Below, one piece after another: positions 24,104 through 31,282 of a stretch of 64,000 nucleotides of DNA. Every line of letters begins with the position of its first letter. Positions within the stretch are counted from its first letter, which is position 1. The notes beneath the pieces are model-generated. The model worked only from the letters and a program-made list of their open reading frames with translations. It was not told the DNA's origin and ran no database searches. A program made the translations under genes and the position numbers. The stretch is from Mucilaginibacter sp. SJ (lineage in GTDB: Bacteria > Bacteroidota > Bacteroidia > Sphingobacteriales > Sphingobacteriaceae): positions 6,510,001 to 6,574,000 of the forward strand of contig NZ_CP118631.1 in NCBI RefSeq assembly GCF_028993635.1. The letters are read 5' to 3'.

Positions 24104-24198
24104 ACCCCCAAACCCCCTAAAGGGGCGTTATGTCCTAAAGTAAACTATTCAATTTATTATATAACCACACTCGCTCCCCCTTCAGGGGGCCGGGGGGC
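24104..24198. repeat. inverted C/G-run palindrome pair filling the hisG/hisD junction
   Basis: ACCCCCAAACCCCCTAAAGG then GGCG (24104-24127) and, on the minus strand, GCCCCCCGGCCCCCTGAAGG then GGGAGC (24198-24173), 45 nt apart. The 95-nt unit runs exactly from the base after the hisG stop TAA to the base before the hisD ATG. Confidence 0.85.
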
Positions 24199-25050
24199 TT
24201 ACAAAATGATCTTCTCAATAGGCATTACCACAATGCCTTGTGCACCGGCTTGTTTAAGCTGGCTTATGCGGTCCCAAAAATCTCGCTCGGGGATCACGGT
24301 GTGTACTGCCACCCAGCCTTCTTCGGCCAATGGTACTACTGATGGACTTTTTACGCCCGGCAGTAAAGCAATAACAGCATCAAGATTCTGTTTTTCAACG
24401 TTAAGTACCACGTATTTAGTCTCTTTAGCGCGTAAAACAGATTGAACGCGTTGTATCAGTTCCTGTACCAGGTCGCTTTCGGCAATATCTTTGCTACCTA
24501 TCAGTACCGCTTCTGACGACATTACATCGGCAAATGGTTTTAGTCCGTTGCTTTTTAGTGTGCCGCCGGTTGATACCAAATCGCAAATGGCATCGCTAAG
24601 GCCTAAGCCCGGTGAAATTTCAACCGAACCCGAAATGGTGCGGATGTCCGAAGTAATGTTTTGGCTTTTTAAAAATTTGCCTAAAATGGCAGGGTAGGTG
24701 GTAGCAATGGCCTTTCCGTGTAAGTCGGCCAGCGAATTGATATCGCTGTTGTTTGGTACTGCTATTTTGAGCGAGCATTTACCAAAGCCAAGGCGCTGCA
24801 GGTAGCTTACTTCAACTTCGGTTTCCTGGATCACGTTTTCACCAACGATACCTAAATCGGCAATGCCATCCTGAACATATTCAGGAATATCGTCATCGCG
24901 AAGGAAAAGGATTTCTAAAGGGAAATTGGATACCGGAGAGATAAGCGAACTTTTGTAATTCTCAAAGTTTAAGCCGCAATTTTTTAGTAATTCAACAGAT
25001 TTTTCGTTGAGTCTACCCGATTTTTGGATAGCTATTTTAAGTGTTTTCAA
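24199..25050 (-). CDS. hisG: ATP phosphoribosyltransferase (long form)
   Basis: 283 residues; first, committed step of histidine synthesis. Long-form HisG with a C-terminal ACT-like domain for histidine feedback (about residues 210-283), so no HisZ is needed. Visible are KTLKIAIQKSGRLNEKSVEL, LGIVGENVI, LGFGKCSLKIAVP and the PRPP-binding segment DAICDLVSTGGTLKSNGL. The start codon is TTG at 25050; an in-frame TAG lies 21 nt upstream, so no upstream ATG is possible. It lies 73 nt downstream of the His-rich leader peptide. Confidence 0.96.
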   Translation of the reverse strand: MKTLKIAIQKSGRLNEKSVELLKNCGLNFENYKSSLISPVSNFPLEILFLRDDDIPEYVQDGIADLGIVGENVIQETEVEVSYLQRLGFGKCSLKIAVPNNSDINSLADLHGKAIATTYPAILGKFLKSQNITSDIRTISGSVEISPGLGLSDAICDLVSTGGTLKSNGLKPFADVMSSEAVLIGSKDIAESDLVQELIQRVQSVLRAKETKYVVLNVEKQNLDAVIALLPGVKSPSVVPLAEEGWVAVHTVIPERDFWDRISQLKQAGAQGIVVMPIEKIIL

Positions 25051-25123
25051 AAGATTGAATTTAAGAGACTATGATAAAAAAGAATATAAACGGAGGTTGT
25101 TATTTCGCGTAGAAACATACATA

Positions 25124-25183
25124 TTAGCTGATCACCACATGGTGGTGATGCAGATGAAGATGATGTAGTGCGATACCGTTCAT
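25124..25183 (-). CDS. hisL: his operon leader peptide
   Basis: A 20-codon frame from ATG at 25183 to TAA at 25124 encodes MNGIALHHLHLHHHHVVIS, with seven histidines in nine codons-worth of centre. It sits between the promoter and hisG. Such peptides sense charged tRNA-His: ribosome stalling at the His codons changes RNA folding and derepresses the operon. Too short to be recognised by length-based gene finding. Confidence 0.9.
   Translation of the reverse strand: MNGIALHHLHLHHHHVVIS
25131..25149 (-). promoter_or_regulatory. hairpin formed by the His codons of the leader
   Basis: ATCACCAC, 3-nt loop, GTGGTGAT: a perfect 8-bp stem overlapping the last His codons and the Val-Val-Ile codons. 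A ribosome stalled on the His codons would melt it. I could not find a classical terminator with T-run between the leader and hisG, so the output of the switch (intrinsic, Rho-dependent or translational) is open. Confidence 0.6.
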
Positions 25184-25215
25184 TTTTTATATAGTAAAAC
25201 TATAGATTAGCGGTG

Positions 25216-25245
25216 CAAATATAGACAGATGTTTTTTAAATCAAA
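25216..25245 (-). promoter_or_regulatory. his operon promoter
   Basis: On the minus strand TTTG (25245-25242), 18-nt spacer, TATATTTG (25223-25216). This matches the Bacteroidota consensus TTTG-N17-20-TAnnTTTG. The start site is expected near 25209, about 25 nt before the leader ATG. Confidence 0.8.
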
Positions 25246-25256
25246 ATTTAATGTGA

Positions 25257-25680
25257 AATTGTCTGAATCAGAATTTGCAGAATTTTAGAATTTACAGAAT
25301 GGATGGCTTGAGAACTTTGACTACTGTTATTCTATTCATTTTAAATTTCTATAAATTTTGATTCAGACCTTCCGTTGTAAGCGACAACACCGACCGCAGA
25401 CTGCGATGACAGGGGGTTAACAGGGTTAACAGAAATTTAGATATTTTAATATATATAATTGATATTCAGTGTGTTGATTTGTGGTAGGGGTTACACACTC
25501 TCCCTCAAATATTTCCTGCCGTTGGCGACAAAATCAACAATGGCGAGGGAAGTTGTCTGAATCAGAATTTACAGGATTTTAGAATTTACAGAATTTGGAT
25601 TTGAATAGTGTTTGAAATTATGGAATTGGAATATGGCTTATTTTTGCTCATTCTCTAATTCTGAAAATTCTGATTCTGAC
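25257..25680. repeat. two inverted-repeat copies of a TTGTCTGAATCAGAATT element
   Basis: Copy 1: TTGTCTGAATCAGAATTTGC (25259 on) facing AAATTTTGATTCAGAC (25353-25368). Copy 2: TTGTCTGAATCAGAATTTAC (25553 on) facing AATTCTGATTCTGAC (25666-25680). A further single arm is at 53852-53895. Between the copies lies 25369-25552, with a short run CAGGGGGTTAACAGGGTTAA and no gene. The last arm runs into the stop codon of the membrane protein gene. Confidence 0.65.
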
Positions 25681-27194
25681 TATTCTTCATACTCATAAAT
25701 CGCCCCTTCTTCGCCAAAATCCTTGATCTTTTTGAGGTCCTTAACCTTTTGGATATCCTTTAGATTGATTAATTCCGGGTTCTCCAATACATTAAACCAG
25801 ATAAGATAATAATGTTTCACCTTATAAAACTTATCGATATCCTTAGTGAAGAAACGGTGCGGTACCAGGTATGATGACATGCCCGAGAAAAAGTAAACGG
25901 CTTCATGCGCGTCGGTATAGATTTTGACGCCGGGTTTAAACAAACTGTGGTCTGTACCCCTTAAGTAGGCTGCAAATTCCGAATCTATCCAGCTTTCGTC
26001 GGTATAGCCTGGGTTACCGTATTCGTCGGCTACCTGGTCGTTGTAACGGGCTTTATCTATCAAAAATTCGCTGGTTATGAAACCCAGCATCAGCACCAAC
26101 GTTACTGTGCCGACAATGCGCCGGGTTGTAGTATTGTTTAATTTTTTAAGCAGCAGCAGGGCCCAACTGGTATATCCCCATAAAGCTGAAATGTACAATG
26201 GCGATAACAGGCGGTGATTGATCCGTTCATACCTTGAAAAAGTAGATGAAAGCACAATAAATGCCCCGTAAACCAATGCGAAAGTAATGGCCAGGTTTTC
26301 AAAGCTATCCAGCTTGCGGCGATAATAGTTGAATGCCAGGGCAGCAATAAAGCCCAGGAAAATGATGATGGCTAAAGGTGTGGCAGCCCAGTATTGATTT
26401 GGTGTAAGGCCCATCCAGTCGCACATTACGGTGCCGAAGTAATACAGGTTTTTGCTAAACGGAGTGATAGATGGCTCCCGCGGACCGGTTGTTGTACCTG
26501 TCACAAATGCATTGAACACGAGGTTGCTTACCAGTAGCGAGATGCAGATCAACCCGTAAACAATGATATGAACTACCTTCTTTTTAAGCGGCAACACCCT
26601 GTCCAATAATAAAAGTAAGCCGCCTGTACCCACAATGGTAACAGCCGCGTAGCGTGTAATACAGCTTATGGCAGCAATAACGGCTGCTACTATAAGCGCT
26701 TTAAGGGTATGTTTTAGGAGGTATTCGCGGAAAGCAATCAAAAAAAACAGGATCTCAAGAATAAACAAGGTTTCAGACCATAAATAGGAGTACACCTGGA
26801 GTAATGGCGGGCTCAGGATAATAGCCGCCAGCATAAGCCATTTATAAATCTTTGATGGCGGTACAAAATGCTCCATGATCCAGCCACTGGTAAAGATGAG
26901 GGTAGCGAACATGATCCCGTTCATTACCGCGCCAAACTTAACCGGATCTACCTGGGTGATAACTGAAATTATACCAAGATAGATGGGGTAAAAAACCGGA
27001 AAATCAACAATAGGTACATGGTTGAATGTTAGCAGGGTGCCGTGATCTTTAAAGCTCCTGGCCGCGCTGGTATACATGATACTATCCGGCGAAACTCCTA
27101 CACCGCTATACCTGAAAAACAAGCTTAATATAAACCAGCCGATAAGGGCGGCTATTACAGCATCAAGATTTTTTAAGTAGCGGCTTTTTTGCAT
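25680..27194 (-). CDS. multi-pass membrane protein, probable GT-C type glycosyltransferase
   Basis: 504 residues with about ten to twelve hydrophobic segments and a soluble C-terminal tail of about 100 residues. The first loop has SPDSIMYTSAARSFKDHGTL, the place where GT-C enzymes (ArnT, PMT families) carry a catalytic acidic residue and resembling the D-x-x-x-Y-x-x-x-A pattern of those loops. These enzymes transfer sugars from polyprenyl phosphates at the outer face of the inner membrane. The neighbour gmhB (LPS heptose) fits an envelope role. The substrate is unknown, and the family call is by topology more than by motif. Confidence 0.65.
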   Translation of the reverse strand: MQKSRYLKNLDAVIAALIGWFILSLFFRYSGVGVSPDSIMYTSAARSFKDHGTLLTFNHVPIVDFPVFYPIYLGIISVITQVDPVKFGAVMNGIMFATLIFTSGWIMEHFVPPSKIYKWLMLAAIILSPPLLQVYSYLWSETLFILEILFFLIAFREYLLKHTLKALIVAAVIAAISCITRYAAVTIVGTGGLLLLLDRVLPLKKKVVHIIVYGLICISLLVSNLVFNAFVTGTTTGPREPSITPFSKNLYYFGTVMCDWMGLTPNQYWAATPLAIIIFLGFIAALAFNYYRRKLDSFENLAITFALVYGAFIVLSSTFSRYERINHRLLSPLYISALWGYTSWALLLLKKLNNTTTRRIVGTVTLVLMLGFITSEFLIDKARYNDQVADEYGNPGYTDESWIDSEFAAYLRGTDHSLFKPGVKIYTDAHEAVYFFSGMSSYLVPHRFFTKDIDKFYKVKHYYLIWFNVLENPELINLKDIQKVKDLKKIKDFGEEGAIYEYEE

Positions 27195-27255
27195 GGAATA
27201 ATATGAATATTGGTAAAAAGCAGTAAAGAAGAAAATGTTTTAGGGAAAGTAAAAT

Positions 27256-27377
27256 AGCCCCACCCAAACCCTCCCCGGAAGGGAGGGCTTAAAACTCAAG
27301 TCTCCCCTTCCGGGGGAGATTATTCGCAATTAATTTGTTTTTAGTGCTCATGAGGGCTACGCTGTTTAGGGGGGCTT
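27256..27377. repeat. C/G-run palindrome pair abutting the gmhB stop codon
   Basis: AGCCCCACCCAAACCCTCCC with CGGAAGGGAGGGCTT (27257-27290), then AGTCTCCCCTTCCGGGGGAG (27299-27318) and TTTAGGGGGGCT (27366-27377). Outer ends AGCCCC(A)CC and GGGGGGCT are inverted. Architecture as in the his elements (C-run plus palindrome, inverted pair), with a different palindrome. Confidence 0.7.
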
Positions 27378-27378
27378 T

Positions 27379-27870
27379 TTAAGCTATCAGATCCAGTACC
27401 GTACTGATCGGCTGGTCGCTGTCTATCAAAATACCTTTTACACCTGCCGCAGTTCCTGCTTCAACGTCGCGTTCACGATCGCCGATGAAATATGATTTGG
27501 ATGGGTCGATATTGTATTTGGCTATGCCCTGAAGCAACAAACCCGGTTTTGGCTTGCGGCAATCACAGTCGCCGGTAAAGTTGGGGTGATGTGGGCAGTA
27601 AAAAAAGTCGGTAAGTTCAACGCCGTGTTCGTGATAAACCTGTTTCAGGTGATTGTGCATTTTTGCCAGTTCCTCTTCGGTGTACCAGCCTTTGGCCAGG
27701 CCGCCCTGGTTCGTAGCGATCAACAGCATATAGCCACGGTCTTGCAGAGTTTTAAGGGCATCGAAGTTATCGAGTACATGGAAGTCCTCAAAACGGCGAA
27801 CGTAATCGCCCATTTCCTGGTTTAACACACCATCACGATCTAAAAAAACAGCTTTAACTTTATCAGACAT
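27379..27870 (-). CDS. gmhB: D-glycero-D-manno-heptose 1,7-bisphosphate 7-phosphatase family HAD enzyme
   Basis: 163 residues. HAD motif I AVFLDRDGVLNQE, motif II LIATNQGGLAKG, the zinc loop CPHHPNFTGDCDCRKPKPG (CxH...CxC, characteristic of GmhB) and motif IV YFIGDRERDVEAGTAAG. GmhB dephosphorylates heptose bisphosphate for LPS core or related nucleotide sugars. Length is as expected. The related histidinol-phosphatase domain of HisB lies in the same window but is distinct. The minus-strand gene is followed by the repeat element and the membrane glycosyltransferase-like gene. Confidence 0.9.
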   Translation of the reverse strand: MSDKVKAVFLDRDGVLNQEMGDYVRRFEDFHVLDNFDALKTLQDRGYMLLIATNQGGLAKGWYTEEELAKMHNHLKQVYHEHGVELTDFFYCPHHPNFTGDCDCRKPKPGLLLQGIAKYNIDPSKSYFIGDRERDVEAGTAAGVKGILIDSDQPISTVLDLIA

Positions 27871-28024
27871 CGATTTTAAATTTTCGGCAAAGGTACGTTT
27901 TTTTAGTTCATGGTTGATGGTTTATAGATCATGGTTGGTAGCGCGATAATCCTTGAAAGAATTGGGGTGATAAGGAAAGAAATCCGGGTAATCCATTAAT
28001 CTGATAAATCCTGGTTCAGAAAAA

Positions 28025-28105
28025 GCGTTAGGGATAGTAGCGGATACCGGCCCAGAGCGTAATGCCTGCAGGCGTATGAGCGAATAGCCCGGCCGCAGGC
28101 AACGC
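28025..28105 (+). repeat. 81-nt structured repeat element, copy A
   Basis: Starts GCGTTAGGGATAGTAGCGGA, then TACCGGC, ends AGCCCGGCCGCAGGCAACGC. The ends GCGTT/AACGC pair; an inner GCGG/CCGC stem and a GCCTGCAGGC palindrome are present. Copy B at 28204-28284 is the inverted homologue. Confidence 0.8.
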
Positions 28106-28203
28106 CCATTATAGAGATTAGTGGTTGGAGATAAGAGGTTGGTTGTTTTTAAATTTAACAATAGTATTAAAGGTTATGCTGTTAAATGCTATAAAGAATT
28201 ATG

Positions 28204-28284
28204 GCATTGCCTTCGGCCCGGGCTCTACGCTCATACTGCACCGGCCTTAGCCACATAGCCGGTATCCGCTGCGATCCCTAATGC
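28204..28284 (-). repeat. 81-nt structured repeat element, copy B (inverted)
   Basis: On the minus strand starts GCATTAGGGATCGCAGCGGA, then TACCGGC, and ends GAGCCCGGGCCGAAGGCAATGC in two pieces (GAGCCCGGGCCG, AAGGCAATGC). Same length and conserved blocks as copy A; the terminal pair is A-T in place of G-C (GCATT/AATGC), a covariation. The rest of the 27871-28429 gap contains a TTCATGGTT-type arm at 27907-27945 and no gene. Confidence 0.8.
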
Positions 28285-28429
28285 AAAATACAGGTTAACC
28301 ATGAACCAGACACGGCTATCGACTAATCTCAAAAAATAAAAACACTCAATTACGTAATATCGTTAAGTATACTGCATCTAAATAAAAACATGGCCGGTTA
28401 AATTGCTGGCTAACAAACTTAAACTAAAA

Positions 28430-28759
28430 ATGGATACATCACTTATTACTACCAGCACAGCCTTAGATGGCTACAGGGTTACCAGGCATTTAGGCGTTGT
28501 ACGTGGCATTACGGTGCGAAGCCGGAGCGCCTTGGGCAATATTGCCGGCGGTTTTCAATCGCTGTTTGGCGGCAGGCTTTCAATTTATGTTGAGCTGTGC
28601 GAAAACGCGCGCGAAGAGGCTTACCAGCTTTTAATTCAGCACGCGCAGGCTATTGGTGCCAATGCCATCATTAACATGCGTTATGATGCCAATGAAGTAA
28701 TGCAGGGCGTTACAGAAGTGCTTGCTTACGGTACCGCTGTTGTAGTTGAAAAGGTTTAA
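28430..28759 (+). CDS. YbjQ-family (UPF0145) protein
   Basis: 109 residues. Pattern of the YbjQ/heavy-metal-binding-domain family: ITTSTALDGYRVTRHLGVVR at the start, GITVRSRS, the helix AREEAYQLLIQHAQAIGANA then IINMRYDA and ending EVLAYGTAVVVEKV. These proteins assemble into pentamers; the biochemical role is unknown. The ATG at 28430 is used; a TTG at 28403 would add nine residues without family match. Transcribed alone with its own terminator. Confidence 0.88.
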   Translation: MDTSLITTSTALDGYRVTRHLGVVRGITVRSRSALGNIAGGFQSLFGGRLSIYVELCENAREEAYQLLIQHAQAIGANAIINMRYDANEVMQGVTEVLAYGTAVVVEKV

Positions 28760-28760
28760 T

Positions 28761-28808
28761 AAAAACAGAAACCACCCTGGTATGATTTCAGGGTGGTTTC
28801 TGTTTTTA
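28761..28808 (+). terminator. strong terminator after the YbjQ gene
   Basis: AAACAGAAACCACCCTG, 9-nt loop, CAGGGTGGTTTCTGTTT followed by T residues: a perfect 17-bp stem. The next 100 nt hold an AGCTAAAAGC-type repeat (28820-28860). Confidence 0.9.
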
Positions 28809-28910
28809 TACTTAATATAAAAGCTGAAAGCAGAATGCCTAAAGCTTAAAGCTAAAAGTCTGATGATTAGTATAATTAACAGACTTTATATAAATAGGTA
28901 CAGCTTTACT

Positions 28911-29108
28911 TTATTTAAAGTATGAAAGCGGGATGGTTTTCCACATGCCGTGGGCAAGGTGGCCTATCAACAGCTCATATATCAGGTAAACAGGCCAAAA
29001 TATGTAATGGATGATAAGTAAAATAACACTGTGATTGTAATACCAGCTTATCATTAAACTATATAAACCTAAAACAAGATATAGTATACTGGTTTCGCGC
29101 TTTTCCAT
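28911..29108 (-). CDS. small membrane protein, function unknown
   Basis: 65 residues with two hydrophobic segments (SILYLVLGLYSLMISWYY and VILLIIHYIFWPVYLIYELL), positively charged N-terminus MEKRE and C-terminus KTIPLSYFK. I do not recognise a named family. It lies 44 nt downstream of a lipoprotein gene on the same strand, so the two may be co-expressed. Confidence 0.6.
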   Translation of the reverse strand: MEKRETSILYLVLGLYSLMISWYYNHSVILLIIHYIFWPVYLIYELLIGHLAHGMWKTIPLSYFK

Positions 29109-29152
29109 TTTTTGACCTTTTATTTTTAGCTAATTTATAAATTGCGTTTTAA

Positions 29153-29638
29153 TTAACGGCAATTTTTCATGCTGTAAATTACTGTATAATCGGCTGTGCT
29201 GTTGGTTTGTTGCTTGCCGGTTTTTGCATCATACCTGTAAGGCTTTTGGGCAAGCTGATTGCCCCTTAGCTGAAATTCGACGCTCAGCGTATCCGCGCGA
29301 CCTTCCTGCCCGTAAGTCCATAATGCTTTAATAACATTGCCGTTCAAATTGCCTGTCAGGCTGCCTTTGCGGGCATCTTTTTCTTTGGGCAGCCAGTCCA
29401 TATCGCCCGTAACTTTATTGCCGTTAATATGCAGGTTAACTTTGGTAGTATCCTGGCTGGCGGTGCCTTCGGTAGTATAAAAGCAATACTCCATATTTAC
29501 AGCCGGCGCGTCGGGTGCATTAGCCATGGCGGTGTCTTCCTTTTTAATTACCGTATCAGTATCATTTGTTGAATGATTGCCCGAGCAAGAGGCAACCGTC
29601 ATTGCGATAAGGGAAACAAAGCCTAATTGAAATTTCAT
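29153..29638 (-). CDS. small lipoprotein
   Basis: 161 residues with a lipoprotein signal peptide (MKFQLGFVSLIAMTVASC, lipobox VASC, Cys18), a Ser/Thr/Asp-rich linker, then a beta-rich domain from about residue 48 (NMEYCFYTTEGTASQDTTKV through YTVIYSMKNCR). The pattern of short strands with G-turns (SLTGNLNGNVIKALWTYGQE) resembles small lipocalin-like envelope lipoproteins of Bacteroidota. Envelope-anchored; function unknown. Confidence 0.75.
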   Translation of the reverse strand: MKFQLGFVSLIAMTVASCSGNHSTNDTDTVIKKEDTAMANAPDAPAVNMEYCFYTTEGTASQDTTKVNLHINGNKVTGDMDWLPKEKDARKGSLTGNLNGNVIKALWTYGQEGRADTLSVEFQLRGNQLAQKPYRYDAKTGKQQTNSTADYTVIYSMKNCR

Positions 29639-29748
29639 AACTGTGGTTGATTTTTTGTTATGACAATTAAAATAGTAAAAGGTTCAATCACTAATTGCTA
29701 CAGCCACGAAATAATTACAATGTACTGATTAACGTCATTCGTACCCGG

Positions 29749-29940
29749 TTATACCTGTTTTTTTTCGGGCGGGGTTGATACAATTTCGCCAAATTCATTT
29801 ACATAGGCCAGCATGCTTTCCAGATCGCTGCCGCCTGCGTTTTGTTTGCGTTCCTGTTTGCGTTGTTCTTTATCTTCCTTTTTTTTCTGGCGATTTTTTT
29901 TCAGTTGTTTTTTCATAAATGTTGCCTGCGATTTAGCCAT
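29749..29940 (-). CDS. small lysine-rich protein
   Basis: 63 residues: MAKSQATFMKKQLKKNRQKK, then a charged helix of K/R/E/Q and a C-terminal segment LESMLAYVNEFGEIVSTPPE. This wording recalls the N-terminal arm found before or beside cold-shock domains in Bacteroidota, and stand-alone versions near csp genes; no cold-shock gene is next to it here. Possibly a nucleic-acid- or ribosome-binding peptide (inference from charge). Confidence 0.65.
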   Translation of the reverse strand: MAKSQATFMKKQLKKNRQKKKEDKEQRKQERKQNAGGSDLESMLAYVNEFGEIVSTPPEKKQV

Positions 29941-30298
29941 AATTAAGAATCAATTAAGTTAAACAATTGCTATTCCGTGTAGCAATAAAAAGGCCGGGCC
30001 AGGTAATAATTCCCTGTTTTGGTGAGCGTAAAAATGATCTTTAAGTTAAGTCCCGGGCAGCAACGGTATCAGCGGGGAATAAAACAGATCAGCATCAAAA
30101 TAGCTGGGCGCTGTGAGCTGGAATAGCTTTAATATTTTGCCGTTTATACACAAAGATAACAAAAATAGCCGAATTTTCAACCGCACTCTGCTGCCGGGCC
30201 AACGTGAATCATTAAAAAATCCCGATAAAACAGTGTTGTCCATGTTTTAAAATGGGGCGTAGGTGTTATATTTAGCCCGCAAAACCAATTACAACCTC

Positions 30299-31243
30299 AT
30301 GAAACGCAGAAACTTTGTTCAAAGCTCAGTACTGGCCGGGGCTTCACTATTTACCACAGGTGTTTTAAAAGCGTCTACACTTACCGGCTGCGCTAAACCT
30401 GCAGGAGAAGCAGCCGCTGTGGCTGGCGATAAGCCTTTTAACCTTAACTATGGCATTCACGACGGCATGTTTAAAAACCATGCAGGGGATGATTTTATCG
30501 ACCAGATAAAATTTGCTTATGATAAAGGTTTCCGTGCCATTGAAGATAACGGCATGAGCGGCCGGCCGGTTGAGCAGCAAAAAAAGATAGGTGATACGCT
30601 GGCGAAGCTGGGTATGGCGATGGGCGTTTTTGTGCAGCCCGGCTTGGGTAATGACAGCAATATGTTGGCAACCGGTAATGCCGACCAGGTTGAAAAGTTT
30701 ATTGCCTCCTGTAAGGAGGCGGTTGAGGTGGCTAAACGGATTGGCAGTAAGCTGGTTACCGTAGTCCCCGGCGATTTTGCACGGAAACTCCCTATAGGTG
30801 TGCAAACAGGTAACGTTATTGATGCTATTAAAAAGGGGACTTCCATACTGGAGCCGCACGGCATTATTATGGTTTTAGAGCCGCTAAGCGATAATCCGGA
30901 TCTGTTCCTGCGTACGCCCGACCAGGCGTATGCCATTTGTAAGGCTGTGGGAAGTCCCTCATGCAAGATCCTGTATGATATGTATCACGTTCAGCGCAAC
31001 CAGGGCAATATTATCCCGACACTTGATTTGGTTTACGATGAAATAGGCTATTACCAGATAGGGGATAACCCCGGCCGTAAAGAACCCGGAACCGGCGAGG
31101 TTAATTATAAAAACATATTCAAACACATTTATAACAAAGGCTATAAAGGCGTAATGGGCATGGAGCATGGTACTGCCGGAACAGGAAAAGAAGGTGAGCT
31201 TGCGTTAATTAAAGCGTATCGCGAGGCGGACAGTTTTATTTAG
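30299..31243 (+). CDS. exported TIM-barrel protein, hydroxypyruvate isomerase-like
   Basis: About 314 residues. The start MKRRNFVQSSVLAGASLFTT is a twin-arginine-like signal, with a cysteine at about residue 31 (TGCAKPA). The mature part is a xylose isomerase-like (AP endonuclease family 2) barrel: FNLNYGIHDGMFKNHAG, GIIMVLEPLSDNPDLF, KILYDMYHVQRNQGN (metal-site His/Asp), YYQIGDNPGRKEPGTGEVNY and GVMGMEHG. This is the Hyi/sugar isomerase pattern with the metal-binding Glu, Asp, His and Glu. The substrate is unknown. ATG 30299 preferred over GTG 30263 because it begins the signal. Confidence 0.85.
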   Translation: MKRRNFVQSSVLAGASLFTTGVLKASTLTGCAKPAGEAAAVAGDKPFNLNYGIHDGMFKNHAGDDFIDQIKFAYDKGFRAIEDNGMSGRPVEQQKKIGDTLAKLGMAMGVFVQPGLGNDSNMLATGNADQVEKFIASCKEAVEVAKRIGSKLVTVVPGDFARKLPIGVQTGNVIDAIKKGTSILEPHGIIMVLEPLSDNPDLFLRTPDQAYAICKAVGSPSCKILYDMYHVQRNQGNIIPTLDLVYDEIGYYQIGDNPGRKEPGTGEVNYKNIFKHIYNKGYKGVMGMEHGTAGTGKEGELALIKAYREADSFI

Positions 31244-31282
31244 AAAGACGCTGTTGTAGCCGGTTATCAACATTATTTATTC

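Noticed and set aside
25074..25123. Classical intrinsic terminator in the his leader
   Set aside because: A T-rich stretch exists (TTCTTTTTTATC on the minus strand) but I could not find a GC-containing stem directly before it.
27922..28161. 79-residue minus-strand ORF between gmhB and the YbjQ gene
   Set aside because: Runs across copy A of the 81-nt element and a TTCATGGTT arm; an open frame by chance.
30046..30243. 65-residue minus-strand ORF before the TIM-barrel gene
   Set aside because: No signal, no family match, unusual composition; lies in the likely promoter region of the plus-strand gene.
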